Source: an uncultured Oscillospiraceae bacterium
Lineage (GTDB): Bacteria > Bacillota > Clostridia > Oscillospirales > Oscillospiraceae
Assembly: GCA_934573935.1 (NCBI GenBank)
Contig: CAKTMO010000004.1
Span: 19,838-83,837 of the forward strand
Direction: 5' to 3'
DNA: 64,000 nt
Part shown: positions 16,273 to 24,275 of the stretch, one piece after another
Position numbering within the stretch: position 1 is the stretch's first letter
Layout of the letters: each line of letters starts with the position of its first letter
Program-made: the position numbers and the translations under genes
The notes under the pieces: generated by a model
Told to the model about the DNA's origin: nothing
Database searches by the model: none
What the model saw: the letters and a program-made list of their open reading frames with translations, nothing else

Positions 16273-17187
16273 TCAGCGCACCACGCGCACTTCCGGCTCC
16301 AGCGTCACGCCGGAGGCCGCCTTTACCCGACGCTGCACCTCTTCCATCAGCGCCAGCACGTCGGCGCAGGTGGCGCCGCCTGTGTTGATGACAAAGCCCG
16401 CGTGCTTTTCCGACACCTGGGCCCCACCGATGGTCAGGCCCTTGCAGCCCGCCTCCTCGATGAGCCGTCCCGCAAAGTGACCCTCCGGCCGCTTGAAGGT
16501 GCTGCCCACGCTGGGATATTCCAGGGGCTGCGAGGCCTTGCGCCGCGCCATCAGGTCGTCCATCCGCCGGCGGATGGCGGCGCTGTCGTCCGTTTGCAGG
16601 GCAAACACCGCGTACAGCACCACCGCGTCGGGATGCGCCATCAGCATGCTGCGGCGGTAGCCGAAGTCCATTTCGGCGCAGGGCACGGCCTTTACGCCCT
16701 CATCGGGAAACAGCACCCCCACGCTCTCGACGACCTGACAAAGCTCGCCGCCGTAGGCGCCTGCGTTCATGCACACGCCGCCGCCCACGCTGCCGGGGAT
16801 GCCGTGGGCGAATTCCAGCCCCGTCAGTCCCTGACGGCAGGCGAAATTGGCCACGCGGGCCAGCGAGGCGCCGCTGTAGGCCTTGATCCGGTCCCCACCG
16901 GCCGACACGATCTCCGCCATGTCGCAGGTGTTAACGATCAGGCGATCCACGCCGCCGTCGGGAAACAGCACATTGGTGCCGTTGCCCAGCACAAAGGGCC
17001 GCGCGCCGCATTCCTGGGCAAAGCTCAGCAGCAGTACCAGCTGCTCGGCGTTTTTCGGAAAGGCCATCCGCCGCGCGGGGCCGCCGATGCGGAACGAGGT
17101 GTGCTTGCTCAGCGGCTCCTCCGCCGTTACGGGCAGATCGGGCAGATAGGCCTGCAATTTTTCGTCTAACAGCTCATACCAACGCAT
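16273..17187 (-). CDS. murB: UDP-N-acetylenolpyruvoylglucosamine reductase
   Basis: A 304-residue flavoenzyme making UDP-MurNAc with NADPH and FAD. FAD-domain motifs: KHTSFRIGGPARRMAFP near residue 27, VLGNGTNVLFPDGGVDRLIVNT and GIPGSVGGGVCMNAGAYGGE. The substrate-domain Ser/Glu region is SVGSTFKRPEGHFAGRLIEEAG with QVSEKHAGFVINTGGAT; this is the type II layout lacking the E. coli loop. Start at 17187 has AAGGAGG 6 bases upstream; the longer frame to 17472 invades the kinase gene. It lies between glk and rapZ. Confidence 0.96.
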   Translation of the reverse strand: MRWYELLDEKLQAYLPDLPVTAEEPLSKHTSFRIGGPARRMAFPKNAEQLVLLLSFAQECGARPFVLGNGTNVLFPDGGVDRLIVNTCDMAEIVSAGGDRIKAYSGASLARVANFACRQGLTGLEFAHGIPGSVGGGVCMNAGAYGGELCQVVESVGVLFPDEGVKAVPCAEMDFGYRRSMLMAHPDAVVLYAVFALQTDDSAAIRRRMDDLMARRKASQPLEYPSVGSTFKRPEGHFAGRLIEEAGCKGLTIGGAQVSEKHAGFVINTGGATCADVLALMEEVQRRVKAASGVTLEPEVRVVR

Positions 17188-17213
17188 GAAGCGCCTCCTT
17201 GATTCCTTGTTTG

Positions 17214-18182
17214 TCAAATGACCCGTTTTTTCTTTCCCAGCAGCGCCGCGCCGATGACGCCGGCGTTGTTGCCCAGCTCCGCCTTGACGATGCGGGTCAT
17301 TTTGTCGTAGTTGCAGGGCAGGCTGTGGGCCGCCACCTGGCGGCGCAGGGGCAGCAGCAGCTGTTCGTCCGCCTCGTTGCTGACGCCGCCGCCGATGGCC
17401 AGCGTGTCCGGCTGGAAGATGTTGATGATATTCACGATGCCGGTGGTCAGATAGCGGATGTAGCGGTCGCACACCGCCTGCCCCACCGGACAGCCCCGAC
17501 GGGCGGCGATAAAGGCCGACTGGCCGGACACATGGCCGTCATTCTCGGCGATGACCTGGGCCAGTATGCTGTCGGGATGGGCGGCCAGTGCCTGAGCCGT
17601 CTGGCGCTTCAGCGCGGCGGCGGAGGCGTACTGCTCCCAGCAGCCGCGGCGGCCGCAGGGACATGCCTCGCCGTCCATTTCGATGGACATGTGGCCCACC
17701 TCGCCTGCCATGCCGTTGGAGCCGTGGAAGATCTTTCCGTTATGCACGATGCCGCCGCCCACGCCGGTGCCCAGGGTGATGGTGATGAAGCGCTTGCTGC
17801 CCCGTCCGCCGCCCACGTAGTATTCCGCCAGGGCGGCGCAGTTGGCGTCGTTTTCGATATACAGCGGCGTCTCGCTGAGCTGGTGGAACAGCCGCCGCAG
17901 CGGCACGTTCCGCAGCGGCAGGTTGCAGGTATACAGGATGGAGCCGCCGCGGATCTCCACCGCGCCGGGGCAGCCCACGCCCACGGAGAAGATCTCCGCC
18001 GGATCGCAGCCGAAATCGCGGCAGAGATCCGTGCCCAGCGCGTGGATCGTCCAGGCCAGGGCCGCCGGATCGGCGATGCCCGCCACCTTCATTTTGCGGG
18101 TAGCCAGCAGCCGCCCCGCCTCGTCCACTAATCCCGCCTTCAGATTGGTGCCGCCGATGTCAATGCCGATGTAATAGCTCAT
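17214..18182 (-). CDS. ROK family glucokinase
   Basis: A 322-residue kinase: phosphate-1 loop IGIDIGGTNLKAGLVDE at residues 5-21, ITLGTGVGGGIVHNGK, the HMSIEMDGE segment and the ROK zinc motif CPCGRRGCWEQYAS (CxCGxxGCxE), residues ~154-167. It phosphorylates glucose (or a related hexose) in the cytoplasm. The neighbouring hprK suggests a role in carbon-flux sensing. ATGA-type 4-base overlap with hprK. Glucose as substrate is inferred from the motif and location; another ROK sugar kinase role is possible. Confidence 0.9.
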   Translation of the reverse strand: MSYYIGIDIGGTNLKAGLVDEAGRLLATRKMKVAGIADPAALAWTIHALGTDLCRDFGCDPAEIFSVGVGCPGAVEIRGGSILYTCNLPLRNVPLRRLFHQLSETPLYIENDANCAALAEYYVGGGRGSKRFITITLGTGVGGGIVHNGKIFHGSNGMAGEVGHMSIEMDGEACPCGRRGCWEQYASAAALKRQTAQALAAHPDSILAQVIAENDGHVSGQSAFIAARRGCPVGQAVCDRYIRYLTTGIVNIINIFQPDTLAIGGGVSNEADEQLLLPLRRQVAAHSLPCNYDKMTRIVKAELGNNAGVIGAALLGKKKRVI

Positions 18183-19138
18183 AGGCCGCTCTCACCGTTT
18201 CTGCTCATGGCGTCCAGCTTGCTGTCAAACTGGGTGACGAAATCGCGGCCGGAGTTGTAGCCGTACTTGGTCTGGCGGTTCTTCATGGTGGCGATCTCCA
18301 CGATACCGGCCAGATTTCGGCCGGGCCGCACCGGAATGGTCACCACCGGCAGGGAGACGTCCAGCAGGGTATACTGCTCCTCCCCCAGTCCCAGCCGGTC
18401 ATAGAACTTGCCGTCCTGCCACTGCTCCAGTTGGATCACCAGGTCGATCTCCGTCTCAAACTGCACCGCGCCCATGCCGAACAACTGCTTCACGTCGATG
18501 ACGCCCACGCCGCGGATCTCGATATAATGGCGGATCAGCTCCGGCGCGGTGCCGTGCAGCGTGTCGGAGATACGCTTGATCTCCACCGCGTCGTCGGCCA
18601 CCAGCTGGTGGCCGCGCTTGAGAAGCTCGATGGCCGTCTCGCTCTTGCCGATGCCGCTGTCCCCCAGGATTAGCACGCCCTGGCCGTAAATGTTCATCAG
18701 TACGCCGTGGCGGGTGATCTGGGGCGCCAGGGTGCTGTTGAGATAGTCTATGATATGACTGGTGGCGTCCACCGTATCACTGGCGGTACGCAGCAGCGTG
18801 CGGCCGTGCTTCTTCGCCATCTCCAGCAACTCGTCGAACACCTCTAAGTTGCGGGAGATGATCATGGCCGGAAAGCTATAGCTCATCAGGCGGTTAAAGA
18901 CCCGCGTCCGCTCCTCCGTGGTCATGCGGGAGAGAAAGCGCATCTCGCTCTTGCCCAGGATCAGCAGGCGCTTGGTGTCAAAATAATCATAAAAGCCCAC
19001 CAGCTGCAGCGACGGGCGGAACACATCTGACACGGTGATCACGCAGGTGTCATAGTCGCGGCCTTTGCACAGGATCTCCATATGGAAGTATTCGGCCAGC
19101 TTTTTCACGCTGGCGGGGGTACGTCTCACTTTTTCCAT
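18179..19138 (-). CDS. hprK: HPr kinase/phosphorylase
   Basis: A 319-residue bifunctional enzyme that phosphorylates and dephosphorylates Ser46 of HPr/Crh, controlling CcpA-dependent catabolite repression. Walker A GDSGIGKSE at residues 159-167; the family signature EIRGVGVIDVKQLFGMGAV is near residue 207. N-terminal domain residues 1-130 match the MurF-like HprK fold. GGAG 9 bases before the ATG and a promoter at 19213-19185. It heads the long operon hprK-glk-murB-rapZ-yvcK-whiA-C_GCAxxG-dnaE. No ptsH is in the window. Confidence 0.96.
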   Translation of the reverse strand: MEKVRRTPASVKKLAEYFHMEILCKGRDYDTCVITVSDVFRPSLQLVGFYDYFDTKRLLILGKSEMRFLSRMTTEERTRVFNRLMSYSFPAMIISRNLEVFDELLEMAKKHGRTLLRTASDTVDATSHIIDYLNSTLAPQITRHGVLMNIYGQGVLILGDSGIGKSETAIELLKRGHQLVADDAVEIKRISDTLHGTAPELIRHYIEIRGVGVIDVKQLFGMGAVQFETEIDLVIQLEQWQDGKFYDRLGLGEEQYTLLDVSLPVVTIPVRPGRNLAGIVEIATMKNRQTKYGYNSGRDFVTQFDSKLDAMSRNGESGL

Positions 19139-19184
19139 GGCGCGGTGCTCCTTATTATTTCCTTAGCGAAAGTATATTAGAAGT

Positions 19185-19213
19185 ATTATACCGTATTCGG
19201 TAGCATTACGCAA
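19185..19213 (-). promoter_or_regulatory. Promoter of the hprK-dnaE operon
   Basis: Minus strand: TTGCGT (19213-19208), 17-base spacer, TATAAT (19190-19185). About 46 bases of leader precede the hprK ATG. Confidence 0.75.
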
Positions 19214-19256
19214 CTTTCCCCTTTGAAAATTTTTTCGGTTTTTTGTCAAATAATGC

Positions 19257-19285
19257 TTGCATTTTGCCGCGACTTCTGGTATGAT
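19257..19285 (+). promoter_or_regulatory. rpmB promoter
   Basis: TTGCAT (19257-19262), 17-base spacer, TATGAT (19280-19285). The ~50-base leader holds a small hairpin (TGCTTG 19292-19297 with CAAGCA 19307-19312) just ahead of the ribosome site. Confidence 0.7.
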
Positions 19286-19342
19286 AACTACTGCTTGTGA
19301 AACGACCAAGCATGATGTTACGACAGCAAGGAGGTGCAACGG

Positions 19343-19531
19343 ATGGCTAAGTGCGAGTTCTGCGATAAGGGCATGACCTTTGGTATCAAGGTTTCCCACT
19401 CTCATCGTCGTTCCAATCGTCCCTGGAAGCCCAATGTCAAGCGCGTGAAGGCTTTGGTTAATGGTACGCCTCGCCATGTGTATGTTTGTACCCGGTGCCT
19501 GCGTTCCGGTAAAGTTACCCGCGCGATCTAA
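19343..19531 (+). CDS. rpmB: 50S ribosomal protein L28
   Basis: A 62-residue basic protein, MAKCEFCDKGMTFG...SHRRSNRPWKPNVK...VCTRCLRSGKVTRAI: L28 with the CxxC pair of the zinc-binding (C+) form (Cys4/Cys7 and Cys51/Cys54 approximately). Start at 19343 has AAGGAGG 7 bases upstream; the in-frame ATG at 19334 lies inside that site. Own promoter and terminator. The zinc form implies that a zinc-independent paralogue may exist elsewhere. Confidence 0.97.
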   Translation: MAKCEFCDKGMTFGIKVSHSHRRSNRPWKPNVKRVKALVNGTPRHVYVCTRCLRSGKVTRAI

Positions 19532-19545
19532 CATATGACATGAGC

Positions 19546-19577
19546 AAAAGCTCTGTGGGAAACCACAGAGCTTTTTT
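19546..19577 (+). terminator. rpmB terminator
   Basis: 13-bp stem AAAAGCTCTGTGG with GAAA tetraloop and a 6-T run. Confidence 0.92.
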
Positions 19578-19607
19578 CGTGCTTCCATGATGAAGCCTTG
19601 AATAAAC

Positions 19608-19633
19608 AAAAAGCCCCCTGCTGGGGGCTTTTT
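19608..19633 (-). terminator. Terminator of the DUF2500 gene (bidirectional)
   Basis: AAAAAGCCCCC stem, loop TGCT, T5 on plus and A5 on minus; it serves the minus-strand gene ending at 19666 and backs up the rpmB terminator. Confidence 0.85.
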
Positions 19634-19665
19634 GCGTTCACGATCACGCCGCCTGCGGCAGCTTT

Positions 19666-20124
19666 TTACCGTTCCGGATCCCAGCTGGCCCGCTGGCGTT
19701 CGCCCTCGGCGTCGGCGGTATCGTAGGCCGCCTTGCTACCCCGCCGCTCGAAGCCCAGATAGCGGGTGCCCTGAAAGGTCAGCTCGCCGAAATCGCCCTC
19801 CACCAGCTGACCGTATTCTCCGCCGCTGACCCGCAGCTCCATCCGGTCGCCGCTGGCCACCTGAAACGTGACGTAATAGGTGGTAGTCGTGGTGGTATGC
19901 ATGCCGTGAGCGCCGGTGGCGTCTCCCGCGTTGTGGTGATGGTGCACATCGGTGTTCTGCCGCTTGGACACCACCGTGGCCTCCACCGTCAGGCGGGGCG
20001 AGTTGTTGTTCTTGTTCCATGTGCTGATGCCCTTCACCGCCATAATGATAAACATGACGATCATCACGCCGAACACCAGATAAAACATCCCGCTGAACAT
20101 GCTGAACCCCATTCCGAATCCCAT
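19666..20124 (-). CDS. DUF2500 family membrane protein
   Basis: A 152-residue protein: one N-terminal membrane helix (MFYLVFGVMIVMFIIMAVKGI, residues ~13-33), then an extracytoplasmic beta domain with PRLTVEATVVSKRQNT and YYVTFQVASGDRMELRVSGGEYGQLVEGDFGELTFQGTRYLGFER. This is the DUF2500 pattern (compare E. coli YhhM). A His/Thr-rich linker (HHHHNAGDATG, TTTTTT) joins the halves. Start at 20124 has AAAGGAG 7 bases upstream; the frame extends to 20148 without a site. Function unknown. Downstream of pcrA in the same direction, 126 bases apart. Confidence 0.82.
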   Translation of the reverse strand: MGFGMGFSMFSGMFYLVFGVMIVMFIIMAVKGISTWNKNNNSPRLTVEATVVSKRQNTDVHHHHNAGDATGAHGMHTTTTTTYYVTFQVASGDRMELRVSGGEYGQLVEGDFGELTFQGTRYLGFERRGSKAAYDTADAEGERQRASWDPER

Positions 20125-20250
20125 CGCGTTTCTCCTTTCACCGGTCAAACGTGTCTTCCTTTTTCCTATTCTATCCCTTCGCCGCCGGATTGTCCATCAA
20201 CTTCAGGTTGCACGGTGGAAGCTTTTCCGCAACCTCAAGTTTACATGGCG

Positions 20251-22707
20251 CTATTCCTTCGTCAGATGCCGCATGGCGGCCTTCAGCATCAGCCGCTTGG
20301 TGCCCACCTTGTCAAAGGCCACCTCGATCAGCGCGTCGCCGCCCATGGCCCGCACCGACAGCACCAGTCCGTGGCCGAAGGCGGTGTGCTTCACGCTCTC
20401 CCCCGCCTTGACGTCCATCAGCGGCATGCTGTCCTGTTTTACCGACATGGCCGCCGCATAGGCCGGTTTCTGCGGCGCAGGACGGGCCGCCGCGCCGCCT
20501 GTACCGCGCCTTGCGTAGCTGCCGCTGTAGCCGCCGCCAAAGCCGTAGGCGGGACTGTCGTTATAATCGTCGCTCCAGTGGCGCTCCTGCCGCGGCTCCG
20601 GCTTGCCCAGCCACTGGCTGTTCTCCTCAGGGATCTCCTCCAGAAAGCGGGAGGGCATAGCAGGGGTAGTGCGACCGAACAGCATACGCTGTCTGGCGTG
20701 GGTCATCACCAGATGCTCCCGCGCACGGGTCATGGCCACGTAGCACAGCCGCCGCTCCTCCTCCATCTCCTCCTCGTCACCCATGGCGCGGTTGCCGGGG
20801 AACAGACCGTCCTCCATGCCCACCACGAACACCTCGGGGAATTCCAGGCCCTTGGCGCTGTGCATAGTCATCATCACCACGCAGTTGTCGCCGTCTTCGG
20901 TACTGTCCAGATCGGTATACAGGGCCACCTCATCCAGAAAACCCGACAGGGTCGGATCGTCCGGCTGGTTATCCAGAAAGGCGTGGATGCTGGAGGTCAA
21001 TTCCTGCACGTTTTCCAGCCGGCCGCGGCTCTCCATATCGTTCTTCTCCGTCAGCATGACCACATAGCCGCTGCGGTTGCAGACGAATTCATAAAACTCC
21101 GGCAGGGGCATCTCCCCCGCCTTCTCCCGCAGCTCCTCCATCAGCGCCACAAAGGCCGTCAGCTTGGAGGCGGCATTTTTCAGCTCCGGATAGTCGGCGG
21201 CATGGCGGAAGATCTCATACAGCGGCACGCCGTGAGCCGTTGCCAGCAGCTGCGCCTTGTCCACCGTGGTGGCGCCGATCTTGCGGGAGGGCACGTTGAC
21301 GATGCGCCGCAGCCGCAGATCGTCGGTGGTATTGTTGATGACGCACAGATACGCCAGCATGTCCTTCACCTCAGCCCGATCGAAGAACTTCATGCCGCCG
21401 ATGATCTTATAGGGCACGCCGCTGCGCTTGAAGGCATATTCCAGCGCGTTGGACTGGGCGTTCATGCGGTACAGCACCGCGTGATCCCGCCAGTTCATGC
21501 CGCGGTTGTAGTTCGTCATCACCTGACCCACCACGAAATTGGCCTCGTCCCCCTCGTTGAAATTGGTCTTGATGAGCACCTTGTCCCCCGCGCCGTTGCG
21601 GGTCCACAGGGTCTTGCCCTTGCGCCCCACATTGTGGCGGATAACGGCGTTGGCCGCGTCCAGAATGTTCTGGGTGGAGCGGTAGTTCTGCTCCAGCCGG
21701 ATCACACGGGCGCCCCGATACTCCTGTTCAAAGCTGAGGATATTCTCAATATTGGCGCCGCGGAAGCGGTAGATACTCTGGTCGTCGTCGCCCACCACGC
21801 AGATGTTGCGGTATCCCCCCGCCAGCAGACTGGTCAGCAGATATTGCAGGTGGTTGGTGTCCTGATACTCGTCCACCAGCACGTAGCGGAATTTCCGCTG
21901 ATAGTACTCCCGTACCTCCGGCCGGCTCTGCAGCAGCTGCACCGTCAGCAGAATGATGTCGTCAAAATCCAGCGCGTTGGCGTCCCGCAGCTTCTTGGCG
22001 TACAGCTCGTACACCTTTGCGATGCGCAGCTTCCGCCAGTCGTTGTTCTTCTCCCAATAGACGCGAAAGCCCTCCGGCAGCAGCATCTCGTCCTTTGCCC
22101 GGGAAATGACCCCCATGATCTCCCGCACGGGAAAGGTCTTCTCGTCCAGATCCAGCTCCTTCAGGCAGTCCTTGATGACCCGCTTGCTGTCGTCGGTGTC
22201 GTAGATGGTGAAATCTCGGGAATAGCCCACCTGTTCGATATCCCGCCGCAGGATGCGGACGCAGGCGGAGTGGAAGGTGGAAGCCCACACATCCTGCGCC
22301 TCCTCCCCCAACATCCGCTCCAGCCGCTCTTTCAGCTCGTTGGCGGCCTTGTTGGTAAAGGTGATGGCCAGCACCTCCCAGGGGCGGGCAGGCTCCACCG
22401 CGCACAGATACTGCACCAGCGGCCGCTGCTCCGGCGTGGGATCGGCGGCGTAAGCCTCCAGAAACGCCACCTCATCCTCAGAGATGGGAACAGGGATCTC
22501 CTCCGTGTCGCTGCCGCGGCCATAGCGCAGCAGGTTCGCCACGCGGTGGATCAGCACCGTGGTCTTGCCGCTGCCCGCACCGGCCAGCAGCAAAAGCGGT
22601 CCCTCGGTGGCCATCACGCCCTGACACTGCATCTCGTTCAAATGGGCATAATCCACGGCAATGGCCCTGCGGCGGGCCTGAATAAATCTCTGCTGCAACT
22701 CTGTCAT
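20251..22707 (-). CDS. pcrA: ATP-dependent 3'-5' DNA helicase PcrA/UvrD
   Basis: An 818-residue superfamily 1A helicase. Walker A LAGAGSGKTT at residues 41-50; motif Ia ITFTNKAANELKER; motif II LVDEYQDTN; motif III VGDDDQSIYRFRGA; motif IV RLEQNYRS; motif VI YVAMTRAREHLVMTHA. It is ~80 residues longer than Bacillus PcrA, through an insert after motif I (RGSDTEEIPVPISEDEVAFLEA...) and a Gly/Tyr-rich linker before a C-terminal RNA-polymerase-binding Tudor-like end (VKAGESVKHTAFGHGLVLSV). Acts in repair and replication-transcription conflict. Start at 22707 with GGGGAG upstream and a promoter at 22773-22745. It diverges from the LexA-box repair operon. Confidence 0.95.
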   Translation of the reverse strand: MTELQQRFIQARRRAIAVDYAHLNEMQCQGVMATEGPLLLLAGAGSGKTTVLIHRVANLLRYGRGSDTEEIPVPISEDEVAFLEAYAADPTPEQRPLVQYLCAVEPARPWEVLAITFTNKAANELKERLERMLGEEAQDVWASTFHSACVRILRRDIEQVGYSRDFTIYDTDDSKRVIKDCLKELDLDEKTFPVREIMGVISRAKDEMLLPEGFRVYWEKNNDWRKLRIAKVYELYAKKLRDANALDFDDIILLTVQLLQSRPEVREYYQRKFRYVLVDEYQDTNHLQYLLTSLLAGGYRNICVVGDDDQSIYRFRGANIENILSFEQEYRGARVIRLEQNYRSTQNILDAANAVIRHNVGRKGKTLWTRNGAGDKVLIKTNFNEGDEANFVVGQVMTNYNRGMNWRDHAVLYRMNAQSNALEYAFKRSGVPYKIIGGMKFFDRAEVKDMLAYLCVINNTTDDLRLRRIVNVPSRKIGATTVDKAQLLATAHGVPLYEIFRHAADYPELKNAASKLTAFVALMEELREKAGEMPLPEFYEFVCNRSGYVVMLTEKNDMESRGRLENVQELTSSIHAFLDNQPDDPTLSGFLDEVALYTDLDSTEDGDNCVVMMTMHSAKGLEFPEVFVVGMEDGLFPGNRAMGDEEEMEEERRLCYVAMTRAREHLVMTHARQRMLFGRTTPAMPSRFLEEIPEENSQWLGKPEPRQERHWSDDYNDSPAYGFGGGYSGSYARRGTGGAAARPAPQKPAYAAAMSVKQDSMPLMDVKAGESVKHTAFGHGLVLSVRAMGGDALIEVAFDKVGTKRLMLKAAMRHLTKE

Positions 22708-22744
22708 ACGCTGCGCTCCCCTATCCCTTGTGGTGTTTTTTCCT

Positions 22745-22773
22745 ATTGTAATACAAAATCCGGTCCAGGTCAA
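22745..22773 (-). promoter_or_regulatory. pcrA promoter
   Basis: Minus strand: TTGACC (22773-22768), 17-base spacer, TACAAT (22750-22745). The LexA box of the divergent unit is 47 bases upstream of this -35, so direct control of pcrA is uncertain. Confidence 0.7.
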
Positions 22774-22812
22774 CTATTCGTGAAAATTTTCAAATTTTTG
22801 TTCGATTCTCTC

Positions 22813-22842
22813 TTGACAAAGAACCCTTGTTCGATATATAAT
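22813..22842 (+). promoter_or_regulatory. Promoter of the DNA-repair operon with embedded LexA box
   Basis: Consensus TTGACA (22813-22818), 18-base spacer, TATAAT (22837-22842). The spacer contains AGAACCCTTGTTCG (22820-22833), matching the Gram-positive LexA box CGAAC-N4-GTTCG except at the first base. A second, weaker box CGAACAAAGTTTTC lies at 22849-22862 over the start of transcription. TTGTTCGAT (22828-22836) and ATCGAACAA (22848-22856) also form a 9-bp dyad. Confidence 0.75.
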
Positions 22843-22878
22843 GTGCATCGAACAAAGTTTTCAACGGAGGGACCTGTT

Positions 22879-22998
22879 ATGAGTATTATGGGCTATATCA
22901 TCGTGATCGCGGGCACGCTGTCCGCCTCTGTGAACCTGATGCACCTGATCGACCGGCTGGAGCGGCCCCAGCGCCGCCAGCGCCGCACCGCCGCCTGA
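22879..22998 (+). CDS. 39-residue single-pass membrane peptide, first gene of the LexA-box operon
   Basis: Small gene with a good ribosome site (GGAGGG at 22866-22871) directly after the LexA-box promoter. The product begins with a hydrophobic helix (MSIMGYIIVIAGTLSASVNLMHLI) and ends in a basic tail (RLERPQRRQRRTAA), so it should sit in the membrane with the tail in the cytoplasm. The stop is 3 bases before the radical-SAM start codon, which has no ribosome site of its own, so this cistron couples translation of the repair gene. No homologue recognised. By position it could be an SOS-induced regulator or division inhibitor (compare YneA, SidA), but nothing in the sequence proves that. Confidence 0.6.
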   Translation: MSIMGYIIVIAGTLSASVNLMHLIDRLERPQRRQRRTAA

Positions 22999-23001
22999 GC
23001 C

Positions 23002-24270
23002 ATGGACCTTCTGGAAAAGCTGACCATCCTGACAGACGCCGCCAAATATGACGCCGCCTGCACGTCCAGCGGCGTCAAGCGGAGCTTTCAGCAGGGGAAG
23101 ATCGGCAACACGTCCTCCTCCATCGCCGGCTGCTGCCACAGCTTTTCCGCCGACGGCCGCTGCGTCACGCTCTTAAAGGTGCTGATGACCAACTGCTGCG
23201 TCTATGACTGCAAATACTGCGTCAACCGCCGCTCCAACGATGTGCGCCGCACCGCCTTCACGCCCCGCGAGCTGGCGGAGCTGACCATCGGCTTTTACCG
23301 GCGGAACTATATCGAGGGGCTGTTCCTCTCCTCCGGCGTGCTGCGCAGCGCCGACTACACCACAGAACAGATGATCCAGGCCCTGCATATTCTGCGGCAG
23401 GAGTACGGCTTTAACGGCTACATCCACGCCAAGGCCATCCCCGGCACCGCGCCGGAGCTGGTACACCAGCTGGGCCTGCTGGCGGACCGCATGAGCGTCA
23501 ATATCGAGCTACCCTCCCAGCAGGGCCTGCAAACGCTGGCGCCGGACAAATCAAAGGAGGCGATCCTGCGCCCCATGGGCCTCATCCGAGACACCGTGCT
23601 GGAAAACAAACAGGCCATCGTTAAATACCGTCACGCCCCCCGCTTCGCACCGGCGGGGCAAAGCACCCAGCTGATCGTCGGCGCCACCCAGGACAGTGAC
23701 CGGCACATTCTCCGCCTGACGGAAGCCCTCTATCAAAAATACCGCCTCAAGCGGGTCTTTTATTCCGCCTATGTACCGGTGGTGGAAAACAGCCTTCTTC
23801 CGGCGCTGGACACCAAGCCGCCCCTGCTGCGGGAGCACCGGCTCTATCAGGCGGACTGGCTGCTGCGGTTTTACGGCTTTCAGGCCGCCGAGCTGCTGGA
23901 CGAGGGGCACCCCAACTTCGACCCCCAACTGGACCCCAAATGCAGCTGGGCCGTGGCGCATCTGGAGCAGTTTCCCGTGGAGGTCATGCGCGCCGACTAC
24001 GAGGTTTTGCTGCGGGTGCCCGGCATCGGCCCCACCAGCGCCCGCCGCATCGTCTCTGCCCGCCGCACGGCGCACCTGCGGTTCGAGGACCTGAAAAAAC
24101 TGGGGGTCGTGGTCAAGCGGGCGCAGTATTTTCTGCTGTGCGATGGCCGCGCCGCGCCTGGCCTCCGGTTCTCCCCCACCACCATCACCCAGCAGCTGAA
24201 GGTCATCGAGCAGGGGATGCTGCCCGCCGGACAGTGGCAGCAGCTGTCCCTGTTCGACGCGGTGGGGTGA
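23002..24270 (+). CDS. Putative DNA modification/repair radical SAM protein (TIGR03916-like)
   Basis: A 422-residue radical SAM enzyme. The cluster motif is CCVYDCKYC near residues 70-78 (CxxxCxxC). The N-terminus (MDLLEKLTILTDAAKYDAACTSSG, then CCHSFSADGRCVTLLKVLMTN) and the C-terminal helix-hairpin-helix (VLLRVPGIGPTSARRIVSARR, residues ~335-355) fit the family annotated as DNA-repair radical SAM protein, which occurs with a uracil-DNA-glycosylase-like partner. It is presumed to act on damaged or modified DNA; the chemistry is not established. Start follows the 39-codon gene by 3 bases without its own AGGAGG. The next gene, 5 bases on, is the usual partner. Confidence 0.88.
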   Translation: MDLLEKLTILTDAAKYDAACTSSGVKRSFQQGKIGNTSSSIAGCCHSFSADGRCVTLLKVLMTNCCVYDCKYCVNRRSNDVRRTAFTPRELAELTIGFYRRNYIEGLFLSSGVLRSADYTTEQMIQALHILRQEYGFNGYIHAKAIPGTAPELVHQLGLLADRMSVNIELPSQQGLQTLAPDKSKEAILRPMGLIRDTVLENKQAIVKYRHAPRFAPAGQSTQLIVGATQDSDRHILRLTEALYQKYRLKRVFYSAYVPVVENSLLPALDTKPPLLREHRLYQADWLLRFYGFQAAELLDEGHPNFDPQLDPKCSWAVAHLEQFPVEVMRADYEVLLRVPGIGPTSARRIVSARRTAHLRFEDLKKLGVVVKRAQYFLLCDGRAAPGLRFSPTTITQQLKVIEQGMLPAGQWQQLSLFDAVG

Positions 24271-24275
24271 CGGCT

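Noticed and set aside
19163-19609. 148-codon minus-strand frame opposite rpmB
   Set aside because: Covers rpmB and its terminator; no ribosome site.
22828-22856. 9-bp dyad TTGTTCGAT / ATCGAACAA as the operator of the repair operon
   Set aside because: The half-sites point outward and their 11-base spacing fits no known regulator; the two overlapping LexA boxes explain the same bases better, though a second regulator cannot be excluded.
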